Counted from the stretch's first letter, positions 34,009 through 44,688 are shown. The stretch: 64,000 nt of DNA from Euphorbia lathyris (GCF_963576675.1 NC_088914.1:22485001-22549000), one strand, 5' to 3'. Numbers and translations: made by a program. Notes: generated by a model not told the origin, from the sequence alone.

Positions 34009-37000
34009 TTAATGAGCCTCAATTGGGCAATAAGTTAAGGGTACATGAAAAGCAAAACTCGAAATACTATAATAAAATTGAGGACAAGTCCCTATACGAG
34101 AGTGTCGAGCAAAGGCATGAGCCAGCTCGTTAGCTTGTCTCGGAATAAATTTGACTGAGTAGAGGTCATGTTGATGTAGAATGGCTCGACATTGCAACAG
34201 AATATCACCGAATTCAGTACAATCCTTTGTCCCTTGGTTGATACCATCAGCCACAACTTTTGCATCAGTTCTGAAGGATACACGATTAAGCCTTTTGCTT
34301 ACCACCCATTCCATTGCACGGAGTAATGAGATGGCCTCACTTTCTTTAACCGAGACCGGACTCTGAAGAACTTCCGTCCTTCCCGTGATGAACTGACCGT
34401 TGCTATCTCGAAGAACTGCTCCAGCACCAGCCAACGAGGAACAAGGGAAAACAGCAGCATCAGTATCGCAAGCCAGGAAGTTCGAATCAGGTGGGTGCCA
34501 TTTGTGGCAGCATATTTGCATCATCGGATGCAGTTGATCAGTGTTAGATTTAAACCGTTGAGCTTGTAACCAGTCAAAAAGGACATTACGAGCTCTGTAG
34601 CTAATATCAGTATGCGAAGTTTCTAATTTTGCCCATAATTTATCATTTCTTACCTTCCATAAACTCCAACACATCACTGCCATCAGATCCTCTTTCTCCT
34701 TCGGAAGCTTAGTTAGCAGTTCCAAAAAATAAGAGCTGAAGTCTGACAGCGGGTCAGCTACCGGATAGAACAGATATTTCAGATTGCAATCTTCCCACAT
34801 CTTCAACGCAACTGGACAAAGTGCAAAAATATGGCGTAAATTTCACTCGGGGAACCGCATTAAACACAAACATCCTGAAGTTCCAGACCCCGACGATTTA
34901 AGTTATCTCGAGTTGGGAGCAGATTACGGGTAAGACTCCAGACAAAGAAGCCAATTTTCCATGGAACCCGCAATTTCTAGACAGCATTCCAGTCTCCAGG
35001 AAGAAATTGAGACAATGAAGTCTCCAATGAAGTTGCCACACGATATGCCGACTTAACCGAATAACTTCCCTTAGGATCTGGGTGCCATAGAATCTGATCA
35101 GAGTGGTGAAATCGGGGTACAATAATCTTACCAATAGTAGCAATATCTCTTGGTGAAAACAGTTCATCCAACAACTCAAAATCCCACTCAACTGAATTAG
35201 GAATAAATAAATCACATACCTTTAACCCATCAAGTCCAGTGATCTTAGGAGTGGTCAGTCGTAAGTTATTGTCTTCTCTGAGCCATGGATCATCCCAAAC
35301 ACTAATGGATTTACCATCTCCAACCTTCCACCGTATACGATTCTGCAAAACTAGTTGGGAACACCAAATACTCCTCCATATGTAACTAGGTGAATGACCC
35401 AAACGGGCCTTCAAGGAATCCCCTTTAGGGAAATATTTGACTCTGGAGATTTTACTGGCAAGAGAATTAGGCTCCGAGAGGAAACGCCAACCTTGTTTTC
35501 CCAACATAGCCAGATTGAATGCCGTGAAATTCTGAAAATTTAGTCCACCAAAACGTGTAGGAATGCAAAGCCTATCCCATGACAACCAATTCATACTTCG
35601 GGTGCCTGACCCTTTATTATCCCACCAGAATGAATTTAGCATCCTCTGAATTTCCTCAGTAGTGGAAACGGGTAAGAGAAAGACACTCATAAAATAAATG
35701 GGGATAGCCTGACCTGCCGAGCGAATCAATGTAGCTCGTCCCGCCTTTGACATAGTCCGACCCTTCCATTTTTGAAGTTTTTGCCAAAGCCTATCCTTAA
35801 ATAATGAAAAGATCGCCTTCTTCTTTCTCCCACCATTGAAGGTAGTCTTAAGTATTTACCTATGGCTATCGAATTTGACACCCCAAGGATAGCAGAAATA
35901 GCAGCTGACAGTTCCTGCGCCACATTACTACTACACAGAATTCCAGATTTATCAAAATTAATGGCCTGCCCTGACGCCGCCTCATAAATGAGTAGTAACT
36001 GTTTCAAGTGACGACATTCCTGGATATCAGCATGAAAAAAAAGAAACGCATCATCTGCAAAAAGAAGGTGAGAGATAGAAGGTGCTCCTCTTCCAATTTT
36101 GAATCCGTGCACCAAGCCACGCTTCTCAGCATCAAATAAAATATCAGAAAGGCCTTCCACACATATGAGGAAAAGGTACGAGGAGAGGGGGTCTCCCTGC
36201 CTAATACCGCTCTCTGGAATAATGGGACAAACCAGATGATCATTAACTTTCACCATATACTGTACAGATGTCACACACTGCATAATAAGTTTAACCCACC
36301 TGTCTGCAAATCCCATCTGCATCATAACATCACGCAAATAGTTCCAATCAACCCTATCATATGCCTTGCTGATATCTATCTTTAATTCCACGTCTCCCTG
36401 CTTCCTATTAATATTTCGTTTCATACTGTGAATAGCCTCAAACGTAATCAGGACATTGTCATGGATTGAACGACCGTTAATAAACGCTGACTGGTTTTCC
36501 GAGATAACATGGGGGAGGATATTCTTCAGCCTGTTTGCAAGGACCTTGGATAATCTTGAAAATAACATTGCAAAGAGCAATCGGGCGGAGATCCTTCATT
36601 GATGATGGGTCCGAGCACTTGGGGATCAAAGTCAGAATAGTGTTGTTAAGTCCCACTGGAAAGGAGCCTTGAGAGAGCCATGTATTGCCAGCCGAGAATA
36701 TATCATCACCAATCTCACCCCAGAACCGTTGATAGAACTCGGGGTTAAACCCATCAGGTCCCGGTGCTTTGTCAGGATGCATACTAAAGAGTGCTTGACG
36801 AAATTCTTCCTTTTGGAATGGTGCAAATAGGCTCTCATTATCTTTGCGCGTGACAGATTGTGAGAGGAGATCATTACTAGCTAAAAAGACCATCCTGAAA
36901 TCATTAGTAGCCACATTCTGGAGACCATACGCATCGTCAATCCACCCACCATCCCTATCCATAAGTCTAGTAATTTTATTATGTTTTCGTCTTCCGTTGG

Positions 37001-38078
37001 CATAATTATGATAAAAGCGAGAGTTGGTATCCCCCTCTTGAAGCCAGGTAACTTTAGCTCTCTGACGCCAATGATCCTCCTCTTGAACAAGCAGCTGAAC
37101 AAGTTCAGATCTGATAGAATTATATGAAGCCATTGCAGATTCTGATTGTACATCTCGAAGTTGTTCCAGACGCTGCAATAAATGATTACGGGCTTGCCGA
37201 AAATTCTTATTTCTGTTCTTACCTCATTCCTGAAGCTGACCAGCAGTAAATGCTAATTTATCTTCCAGAGCCGGGAATTGATCATTGTGCCAAGCTTGAC
37301 AAACAAACTCACGCGGACCCTCCTCGCGCAACCATTTATTTTCGAATCTGAAAGGGCAGTAGACATGTTGATCAGTAGCAATTTCAGTTTGGAGAACAAG
37401 AGGCGAGTGGTCCGATGTCGGGGGCAATCGTGTTCAATAGCACACAAGTAGGAAAGAGGGAAAGCCATTGCGAGGTTCCAAACGCTCTATCTAAATGTTC
37501 CTGAACTTCATTCGATTTACCGCGGTGACGTATCCAAGTATACAGATAACCAATCAACTGAATTTCTGTTAAGTTACAAATATCCACAGTTTCACGAAAA
37601 CCACGAAGGCACCATTCAGGGTGATTCACAATACCCTTTTTATCTTTATGACTTAAGAGATCATTAAAATCCCCAATGACCGCCCATTGGAGATTAGACA
37701 CATTGGCAAGATTTTTCAGAATGGCCCATGATTCCTTTCTTCTATGTCTCTCGGGACAACCATAAAACCCGGTGAGCCTCCAATTTCCCGTATCAATATT
37801 ATGAATCTCCAAATCAATATGATGAGAAGAGTAAGATAACAAAGAGCAGAATTGAGGTAATTTCCAGAACACACAAATACCTCCACTACAACCAATGCAA
37901 TCAACCAAATAGCAGCAAGAAAAACCAATTTTGTTGCGAATAACTTCAATACGGGAAGTACTAATTAATGTCTCAAAAAGAAAAACTACATCAGGTTTAT
38001 GAGCTCGAATGAGCTCACGAAGAATCGGAACTGCCTTAGCATTCCCCAAGCCTCATCAGTTCCAGTTATGGCTTTCAT
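34009..38078 (-). pseudogene. LINE ORF2: endonuclease, reverse transcriptase, RNase H
   Basis: Domains in order. APE-type endonuclease, 38050-37400 (KPDVVFLFETL, GDFND). Reverse transcriptase, about 36900-35900 (APGPDGFNPEFYQRFW, LRPIALCNV, ENQSAFINGRSIHDN, KIDISKAYDRVDW, GIRQGDPLSSYLF, LLFADDAFLFF with the FADD active site). A thumb and zinc-binding region follows to 34900 (WWDNKGSG, GGLNFQNFTAFN). RNase H, 34500-34060, has catalytic-type residues in ACDTDAAV, KESEAISLLRA and FRTDAKV. At least seven disruptions: a frameshift plus two adjacent TGA in the conserved WNCRGLGN motif near 38055, and further frameshifts or stops near 37425, 37224, 36570, 35750, 34977 and 34850. Inactive. Confidence 0.9.
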
Positions 38079-39262
38079 ATCTTCGGGCAGACCCTTTCTT
38101 CTGGGCCTTCCGGATCTCCGTTTTTTGGCACGGTTGCCTTTGTGACTGCATGAATATTGCTAGGAATAGAGGAAGAGGCTGGGTCTGAATCCGCTTTATT
38201 TCCAGTGTCCACCTCCATTGCTGATACTATAACTTGTTGGATAATGGTACTTATCTTAGTATTATCTGCTCCTCTCCTACGCTTCCTTTCATCTACCATC
38301 TCTAGTCCTTCTTCATTTCCATGTAATTTTTGATCAGATTGTTTATTGGTTTGCTCAATTTCCTTACCTGCACAGAATATACTTGCACCAAAGTTTTTTG
38401 CTAGATGAAGAAGGTTTTGCTTGGGAGCTATTCTTGTCTTCCTGAGAGACAAGGAATTTTCTTCTTTATCTCCCCCTCCTGATAGTGAGGATACCCCAAC
38501 GTCAAAGTCCTCTTTTAGCCACTGCTTTCCCCCGAGGGGGTTATTACGGCGAAATGGTGCTCTTAGGCTGACATCCCAATTTCTAATAACTTCATCCTCC
38601 TGCATTTGGAAGTATATATCACAATGTCTGTCTAATTGCCCAATCAGTCCACAAATAAAGCAAAAGCTAGGTAACGTTTCGTACTTAAATGAGCAGGTAA
38701 TCCAATCACCTCCTGCTTTACGAACTTTCTTTTCTTTCTGTAAAGGTTTTCGAATATCAATGCTAACCCGAAGGCGCATAAACTTCCGTTCAGAGGACCA
38801 TTTATTTCTCGGATCATAGCTGATAAAATTGCCTATAAAATTACCCAAAGCAACAACCACAGTTTCATTGAACAGACCCTGACTCAAACCATGCACCTGA
38901 ACCCAGAACATCGACATATGAAGATTAACCTGTAATGGATCCTCATTCAACTACAATTCATGTAATAATAAAAGACTATTATCAAAAGTCCACGGTCCGT
39001 TTTCCATCACCCATCGTAAGTCACAACGATCGAAGAATCGGAATAGGATTAATGAATCACTGAGTTCAGTGATAGCCATCTGCTTCCCTGGACGCCACAA
39101 TTCGGCCATCCAGTGTTTAAAGATCTTGAAATTAAACGTGCGAGTCGTGACCAGAGATCCGACCAGACACAGCTCAAAATTTTCTACCGATTGGTCATTC
39201 CCCTCCACCGGAAATTCAAAACCATCATCAATAATGGTGAGGTTCTGCAATTGCGACTCCAT
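38075..39262 (-). pseudogene. LINE ORF1 (DUF4283-like, zinc knuckle)
   Basis: Starts at ATG 39262 (MESQLQNLTIIDDGFEF). The N-terminal domain matches the DUF4283 type found in plant LINE ORF1 (HWMAELWRPGKQMAITE, DLRWVMENGPWTFDN), followed by FWVQVHGL. A knuckle-like CFICGLIGQLDRHC has Gln where His is expected. One in-frame TAG interrupts it after HEL (38951-38953). The product would be the RNA-binding partner of ORF2. The TGA stop overlaps the ATG of ORF2 (38078) as ATGA, suggesting coupled or reinitiated translation. Confidence 0.85.
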
Positions 39263-39818
39263 AAACACAAAATCTAGCCTTGAAAACCAAGAAACCACCC
39301 GTAACGCAGACGGGAGCGCTCTTAAGAGGAGCAACAGAGGTCAAACGAAGATTAATACCCAAAAAAAGGAAAACAAACCAAAACTAGAAGGAAAACGGAA
39401 CCAGGGGAAACTCTAAGAGTGAAGGACGTCGGTCGGACGGTATGACAACCGCGGAAGGCGAAGGGGACGCCGAGCCATAGAAGAGAAAATGGGTAAAAAA
39501 TGGATCTGGATCTTATCATGGTGTGCGGCTAGGTTTTCTCTTTTTTTAGATTTGAAATTGCACCAACTTCAATATTGTAGAGATTATGTAGGAAAAAAGA
39601 AGAAAAAAAATATAAAATAGGAAAAATTGATGTTTTATTATTAAAACATAGAGTAAAGGGTAATTTTAGTATTTTGAATTTTATTTGGTATAATTTGACC
39701 ATTGACTCAAGCATAAGGACTAAGTAGTTGATGAACATAAAAACAGAGAGACTATATAATTATTTCTAAAAACGGAAGGACTTAAGTAAAAACTCAGGAA
39801 CCTTATAATTATTTACCC

Positions 39819-40642
39819 TTTAAAATATCTAGTTACGAATTTAGATATATATAGATGATATATGTAGATATAGGGATCTATCAGTTTTAATAACTAAATT
39901 GACCCGGTCAATTAATTAAATTTCGTTTGAGTACTCAAGAGCTTCAAGTAACTTAAGTTAGAAATTTCGAATCGAATTTTTTAATATCTAAACTAGCTTG
40001 TGTGTTGTCCTAAAATGTAAACACCAAAGTGAACTAGGATCAAGTTGAAGCAAAATAGACAAGTCTAGACACATGGGAATTATAAAATTTTATTTATTTT
40101 ATCTATTTCCCTTTTCTCAAGATCCGTTAATTGTTATTTCATATAAAGAGGGATTAAACAAGTGTACATTTTCTGAAAATCTATCTACTATTGCAAACGA
40201 AGTGCCCACAACTTCTCAACCGTGTTTCACGAACAATGGAATCAACAGAAAATAAAACGGTTAGTAATCAACCAATGAATAGCAATCTAAATGGATTGCC
40301 TCTAAAGGAATCGACACGAGATCAAAGAGAGAGTAAACGAAAGAGTAATTAAGATGGGGTGATTTCGAAAGAACTCCTAGCCTCCAATACCTAGGTTGGC
40401 CGAAATACATAGGGGAGAGGTCTATTTATAGACTTCTCAAATCCAAACCGTAGTTGTATTAGTTAATTAATTAATTAGAATCTAATTCGAAATAGGATTA
40501 CTAATTAGATAATTAAATAAATATTTATTATAATCTTAATCATATCCTAATATCCTAATATAATTAGATAATAATTCTAATCCAATTAGATATTAATTTA
40601 TGTTAGGGATAATTAATTAGAGTTATAATCATATTAAAATTT
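39819..40642. repeat. Tandem-duplicated segment, copy 1 (left part)
   Basis: Continues from the legumin upstream region and matches 49204-49863 and 50544-50670: ATCTATCAGTTTTAATAACT, GGAATCAACAGAAAATAAAA, and AGAGTAAACGAAAGAGTAAT. On the minus strand it has a TATAAATAG near 40428-40437, so part may derive from an LTR. It is interrupted at 40643 by the MULE and resumes at 43618-43916. Confidence 0.82.
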
Positions 40643-40787
40643 GTGGGCGACTATATACCGCCCCTAAATTCCTGTTCACCGCACCCTATTGACCATTTTG
40701 CCCTTCTCATTATTTCAAACAAGAATTTTGAAAATTCCAAATCCTCTCTACTTCTTTTCCGTTTTAAAAAAACCGACCTAAAACGAG

Positions 40788-41636
40788 ATGACACGAAAAG
40801 TAGGCATCGACAAAGGATACATGGGTATTACGGTAAGTTTTTCCGTTCAAATAATTAACGAATTAGTGATTTTTAGGGCTGAAAATCGGGATTAAAATCC
40901 CAGAATTTGCACCAGGCGGGTGCGATGCACTTGTTCCACCTACGGTGGAACGCATGAACTATGCGTTCCACCGTAGGTGGAACAAGTGCGCGACGAACGA
41001 TCCACCGTAAGGTGGATCGCGCGGCGCACGCGCTCCACCATACGGTGGATCGTTCGTCGTACGCGTTCCACCTAAGGTGGAACGCGTATAAGACGTGCGC
41101 TCCACCTTGTGGTGGAGCGCACGTCGCGCCCGTTTGGCCTACGGGCCAAACGTTTGCGGCGCACTAGTCGGCCCTATGGCCGACTAGTGCGCCGCACCCG
41201 TTTGGGCCTTAGGGCAGGTGGTGTAAGCCACCCGCCCAGGCCAAAAATGGCCAAATTTTGATTTTTTTTTTAAATTTGTACGGACCGGGCGTAGGCAGAC
41301 CCGAACATATAAAAAAAAATTTATGGTAAATTGAATATAATAAATAAATAATATTACAGGATCAGGCGGGATCTGACCCCAGACACACGTCTTCACGTCC
41401 TGTTACTGCATCTGCTCGGCGGGAGCGGGCGGAGCAGCAGCGGTTCATGTCGGACGCCCGGAGGGCACATGTAGCACAGGCGGAGCGTGCTGAGGGACAG
41501 GATGAGGCGGCTGATATAGAGATGGACGGAGATGCCTCTATGCATCGTCCTAGTTCTGATACTATCCCCATACATCGTGGCGTCGTGACGAGGGGTCGAA
41601 ACGGACGCTTTTCTTCTACCGCAGCATCTTCTTCTG
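40788..41636 (+). pseudogene. Plus-strand two-exon gene fragment in the MULE
   Basis: Exon 1 is 40788-40832: ATG and 15 codons (MTRKVGIDKGYMGIT) followed by GTAAGT. Exon 2 is 41360-41636: preceded by ATATTACAG and followed by GTAAGA. It is in phase with exon 1, and its 92 codons are open and GC-rich (DQAGSDPRHTSSRPV at the start, RRERAEQQRF, DIEMDGDASMHRPSS). The 527-bp intron holds the left hairpin array. The downstream exons are missing; the next intron runs into the tail of the opposing transposase. The product is not recognised: arginine- and alanine-rich, no clear domain. It could be a second transposon gene or a captured host gene. Confidence 0.6.
40927..41238. repeat. Left array of consecutive GC-rich hairpins
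   Basis: Six strong palindromes stand almost end to end: 40927-40989 (perfect 29-bp arms, 5-base loop), 40991-41059 (imperfect, about 30-bp arms), 41061-41087 (perfect), 41092-41125 (15-bp arms, loop TTGT), 41131-41152, and 41156-41195 (18-bp arms, loop CTAT). A seventh, weaker one is at 41212-41238. Most share a TCCACC..GGTGGA core, and smaller palindromes nest within the arms of the first. Surrounding DNA is AT-rich. It lies in the intron of the plus-strand gene. Confidence 0.95.
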
Positions 41637-41685
41637 GTAAGAGAAATTTAAAAATGTGCTTATTTGTATTTGTTTTAATCGTGAT

Positions 41686-43479
41686 TAATCGTTATTTATA
41701 TTGGTTGCTTGTGATTCAATCTGCTTGTGAACCTTCTGCCATACCGTGTCAAGGGACCCAGTTGCCGTATTGAGCCATTACTTTAGACTAGCATGTTCGC
41801 TCTCCACTCGACAAGTAGTTGTGTTGCCAAAATGTAGGAACTCATTTGTCCAAGCAATAACAAACTTCTCCTTATGCACCAACCACGTCTCCTCAACATA
41901 CGAGATAACTCCTTTGAACCTGCTCATCTTTTCCTTCATCATCATAAGATTGGTCTCGTACTCCTCAATGGTTAATGATTCTAATATTGTTCTCCATTTT
42001 CCATTCTTGAATTTAGAGGCAAGGCCTTTATCTCCAATGATTCTATATACACGATCTTCCACATCCTTATTTATATGCCAAGTGCATAGCAAGTGCGCTG
42101 CTTGTGGAAAAACTTCTTGGATCGGCTTTAATAACCCAAGCTCCCTGTCACTAACAACAACGGTCGGGTTAAGATCATCCCCAAGCAAAATCTTCAGCCT
42201 TTGCAAAATCCAACGATAGCTCCCTTCGGTCTCGTCTTTAACAATAGCATACGCTATCTTGAAGTTATTATTGCATGGCGTCATCCCAACAATCTCAACA
42301 AACGGCATTTTGTACTTGTTTGTTTTGTACGTTGAATCAATGCTGATGTACCAGTGGTAAGTCCTGAACATATCAACTGACTCTGGATGTGCCATGAACA
42401 CATGCGTTATCACACCTGAATCAGCCTGTGTGTAATTGACATATTTGTTCTCCACAGCAATATGGTAGAATTGACTAGCCAGGTCTCTACCTTCAAACCC
42501 GTCCCTCCTTATTTTGTCCCTGTAATTATATATGTATTTAATTACTGAGTTGTCCTCTGGGTGTTTTTCTTTAACTGCTGCTAAAATAGCACAAGGCTTT
42601 GCTTGAGCTGAAGTCATATCACGCACAATTTGTTTAGATGCGATACTGAGTCCGCTCATTTGCCAACTTCCCTCTGGATACATACGCATTGTATGGTTAT
42701 GCATTCCAGTTAACCCAGCCTTAGCCTTTATCCCCCATCCAGAAAGGTCTGCATGTTGATAGGCTTTAATCTGAAATTTACAGCGGCACGCTTTAGTTTT
42801 ACTTTTCCTAATTGCAGGATCTTCATCAATTTTCACAACACCTCTATATCGTTCACCCCGTGAACATCGCAACAACTTCTGTTTTCCCCCATGTTTGTGC
42901 GAAGATATTACAATCTCAAACCCATTCTGAATAGCTATCTTTTTTGCCCAATCAATAGCATCCTGACTTGAGGGGAAAACGGTATCCGTTATGAAACGCG
43001 AACTATAATCAATATTATCGGGGTTCCAATCTTCTATCGGTACCTGAATATACGAAAAATTGACATTAAAATTACAAAAAAAAAATACTTCGGGGCTATT
43101 TCTCCCATGCAAAATTAATTCGGGGCAATTTCTGCCCATTTGGGCCTGAACGGGCAGGCTGCCCGTTTCACCATAGGTGGGAACGGGCAGCGCGTACTGC
43201 CCGTTCCAAGGGTGGAGCGGGTGGCGCGTACCACCCGTTCCATGGGTGGAGCGGGTGGCGCGTACCACCCGTTCCATGGGTGGAGTGGGTGGCGATTACC
43301 ACCCGTTCCGTAGGCCGAAGGGGTAGTTCATCCGTTCGGCCTAAGGAAAGGGTGGTATGCGCCACCCGCCCAGGCAAAAACCGAAATAAAAAAAAACGAA
43401 AATACCTAAATAACGTTTTTAATAATCGTAATATTACCTCGTGTTCGAACTCATTGTCTTCGGGAATGCTTTGATCCAT
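41686..43479 (-). pseudogene. FAR1/MULE-type transposase, spliced, interrupted
   Basis: Exon 1 is 43479-43438: ATG and 14 codons (MDQSIPEDNEFEHE) ending at GAG/GTAATA. The intron 43437-43044 holds the right hairpin array. Exon 2 begins at 43043 after TATTCAG (VPIEDWNPDNIDYSSRF). A FAR1-like Cys/Arg-rich N-terminal domain follows (HGGKQKLLRCSRGERYRG, ACRCKFQIKAYQ, MHNHTMRMYPEG). Then comes the MULE transposase core, with first Asp in YISIDSTYKTNKYKMPF, second in VVVSDRELGLLKPI, and LLCTWHINKDVEDRV. A TAA at 41778-41780 falls in the conserved HASLK..WL motif; the same frame then continues (WLNTATGSLDTVWQKVHKQI) and stops near 41686. The C-terminal third is missing. It would have cut and inserted DNA at MULE ends. 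Confidence 0.88.
43148..43375. repeat. Right hairpin array, with a 34-bp unit in three tandem copies
   Basis: Hairpins of the form GGGTGG CGCGTA CCACCC. A 34-bp unit starts at 43210, 43244 and 43278 with few changes. Before it are AACGGGC..GCCCGTT and GAACGGGCAG..CTGCCCGTTC; after it are GGCCGAA..TTCGGCC and GGGTGGTATGCGCCACCC. The closing CCACCCGCCCAGGC-AAAAA is shared with the end of the left array (41228-41245). It lies in intron 1 of the transposase gene. Confidence 0.93.
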
Positions 43480-43617
43480 TTTTGTCAAATCCGGGATTTG
43501 TGCTCGGGAGAGAAAAGTAGAGAGAGTTTTGAAGGTTTTGGGAAAAAAAATGAGAAGGGCAAAATGGTCAAAAGGGTGCGGTGAACCGGAATTTAGGGGC
43601 GGTATATAGCAATACCC

Positions 43618-43916
43618 TAAAATTTCTAATTAACATTATCACATAATCATATAATTTAATTTACAATTATAATCCAATTACAATTATCAATTAAATTATT
43701 TAGTCCCATTAACATATAAATTTCAGCCCATATGTACCTTTCCCTCTAAATTACAATTTCGTCCTCTGGTTCCAAGTCCCATGTGCGACCCGTTAGGTTC
43801 TTATTGCTACTAACCGTATATATTTATCGGAATTAATTTAACCTGATTAATTTTAACTTATATATAACAAAATGACTTCGCAAGCTCTTACTAGTAGAAC
43901 CTTAGATATTCCCTTA
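43618..43916. repeat. Tandem-duplicated segment, copy 1 (right part)
   Basis: Matches 50671-50965 (TTCTAATTAACATTATCACA, AATTACAATTATCAATTAAA, TGTACCTTTCCCTCTAAATT). It ends near 43916, where the second legumin upstream copy begins, so this is the tandem junction. Confidence 0.82.
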
Positions 43917-44298
43917 GGTTCTGAAAGTGATCAGGACTCTTATATTATAATTAAGTATTAGAGTTCTAAATTACTATGACGGAAGAGTTTCATAATATTT
44001 GAAAGTATTGTAATAAATAGTAACTTATTTATACGCATCAAGACAATAGTATAAATTCTTTCTAAATTCAGCTTCATCTTTTTTTTTTAATAACTAATTA
44101 TGCATTTGGATACAGATGATATTCTCTGAAAAGTTTCATCATCATTAGTAAACCATAATAAATAGAAACTTATTTATATGCACCAAGACAATATAATATA
44201 ATAGACGTAATAGGTCTTTCCAAATTCAGCATGATTTTTTTTTTAAAATCTAGTTAAGCATTTAGATATACAGATGATATTATGTAGATATAGAAATC
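43917..44298 (-). repeat. Legumin upstream region, copy E (internally doubled)
   Basis: Begins at TGATCAGG, the position just 5' of the legumin ATG in copy D, and contains the upstream segment twice: AAGAGTTTCATAATATTTGA at about 43982 and AAAGTTTCATCATCATTAGT at about 44138, each followed by TTATTTATAYGCAYCAAGAC. No legumin coding sequence is attached. Interrupted at 44299 by a Copia element. Confidence 0.8.
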
Positions 44299-44669
44299 TG
44301 TTAAAATATTAAACTTAATTTTAACTAAAGAATTAAAAAAAAAAAAAAAAAAAAAAGACAAGTTCACGTGAAGGTGAAGGTGAAGATAAGGAAGAATTCT
44401 TCCTTCAAAATGCATAAGTCAAATGCATTAAATTTTTGTTGAAAAAATAAAGAATAATGCATGGTAGGTGTAGACTTATATGGGTGGTGTTCAAATTGTA
44501 TGTGGTTTTTTCTTTTTAATGAATTCATGTGGTTATATATATATATATATGTAAGTGCATTCCTTGTTTTTGATGTTGGAATAAAAAGAAACTAATTGAG
44601 TGATAATGTGCTTAAATCTTTAAATTATAGGTTGTTCAAATTATAATTTTAGTTCCTCAAGTTCCAACA
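44299..44669 (+). repeat. 5' LTR of the young Copia element
   Basis: Starts TGTTAAAATATT, ends GTTCCAACA. It contains a long A run (about 44336-44356), a GGTGAAGGTGAAG triplicate and a TATATATA run near 44536. 371 bp. Confidence 0.95.
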
Positions 44670-44672
44670 AAG

Positions 44673-44688
44673 TGGTTTCAGAGCCACG
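44673..44688 (+). other. Primer binding site, one mismatch
   Basis: TGGTTTCAGAGCCACG, three bases after the LTR. It differs from the usual initiator-Met complement TGGTATCAGAGCC at one position. Confidence 0.85.

Larger units (their letters stand above)
33989..39568 (-). mobile_element. Full-length LINE with 17-bp target duplication
   Basis: 5580 bp on the minus strand, ending in a short poly(A) (T run at 33989-33994 on the plus strand). TCAATATTGTAGAGATT occurs exactly at both borders (33972-33988 and 39569-39585), the target-site duplication of target-primed reverse transcription. The element keeps a 5' UTR of about 300 bp, ORF1, ORF2 and a very short 3' UTR, so it arrived complete. Confidence 0.93.
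33414..39818. mobile_element. MULE-type MITE, itself split by a LINE
   Basis: Left end GGGTAAATAATTATAA and right end TTATAATTATTTACCC are inverted repeats that continue imperfectly inward (the TTAAGTCCTTCCRT segments). Flanks TTTAAAATT and TTTAAAATA (33405-33413, 39819-39827) match at 8 of 9. Without the LINE the element is about 830 bp. It sits in the distal legumin upstream region. Confidence 0.78.
40643..43617. mobile_element. Mutator-like element with hairpin arrays and two convergent genes
   Basis: 2975 bp. The left end from 40643 (GTGGGCGACTATATACCGCC) and right end to 43617 form inverted repeats with a core of about 68 bp at high identity and weaker similarity to about 115 bp. TAAAATTT is repeated at 40635-40642 and 43618-43625 (8 bp; one more base mismatches, consistent with a 9-bp duplication). 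The paralogous segment at about 50655-50690 has no insertion here. It contains a minus-strand FAR1/MULE transposase remnant, a plus-strand two-exon gene fragment and two hairpin arrays. The two genes converge near 41640-41690, where both appear cut off, so an internal deletion is likely. Confidence 0.92.

Noticed and set aside
41778..43277. Whole 499-residue frame as the transposase protein
   Set aside because: The first 78 residues come from intronic hairpin repeats; splice signals give a better start, and a stop cuts the frame at the HASLK motif.
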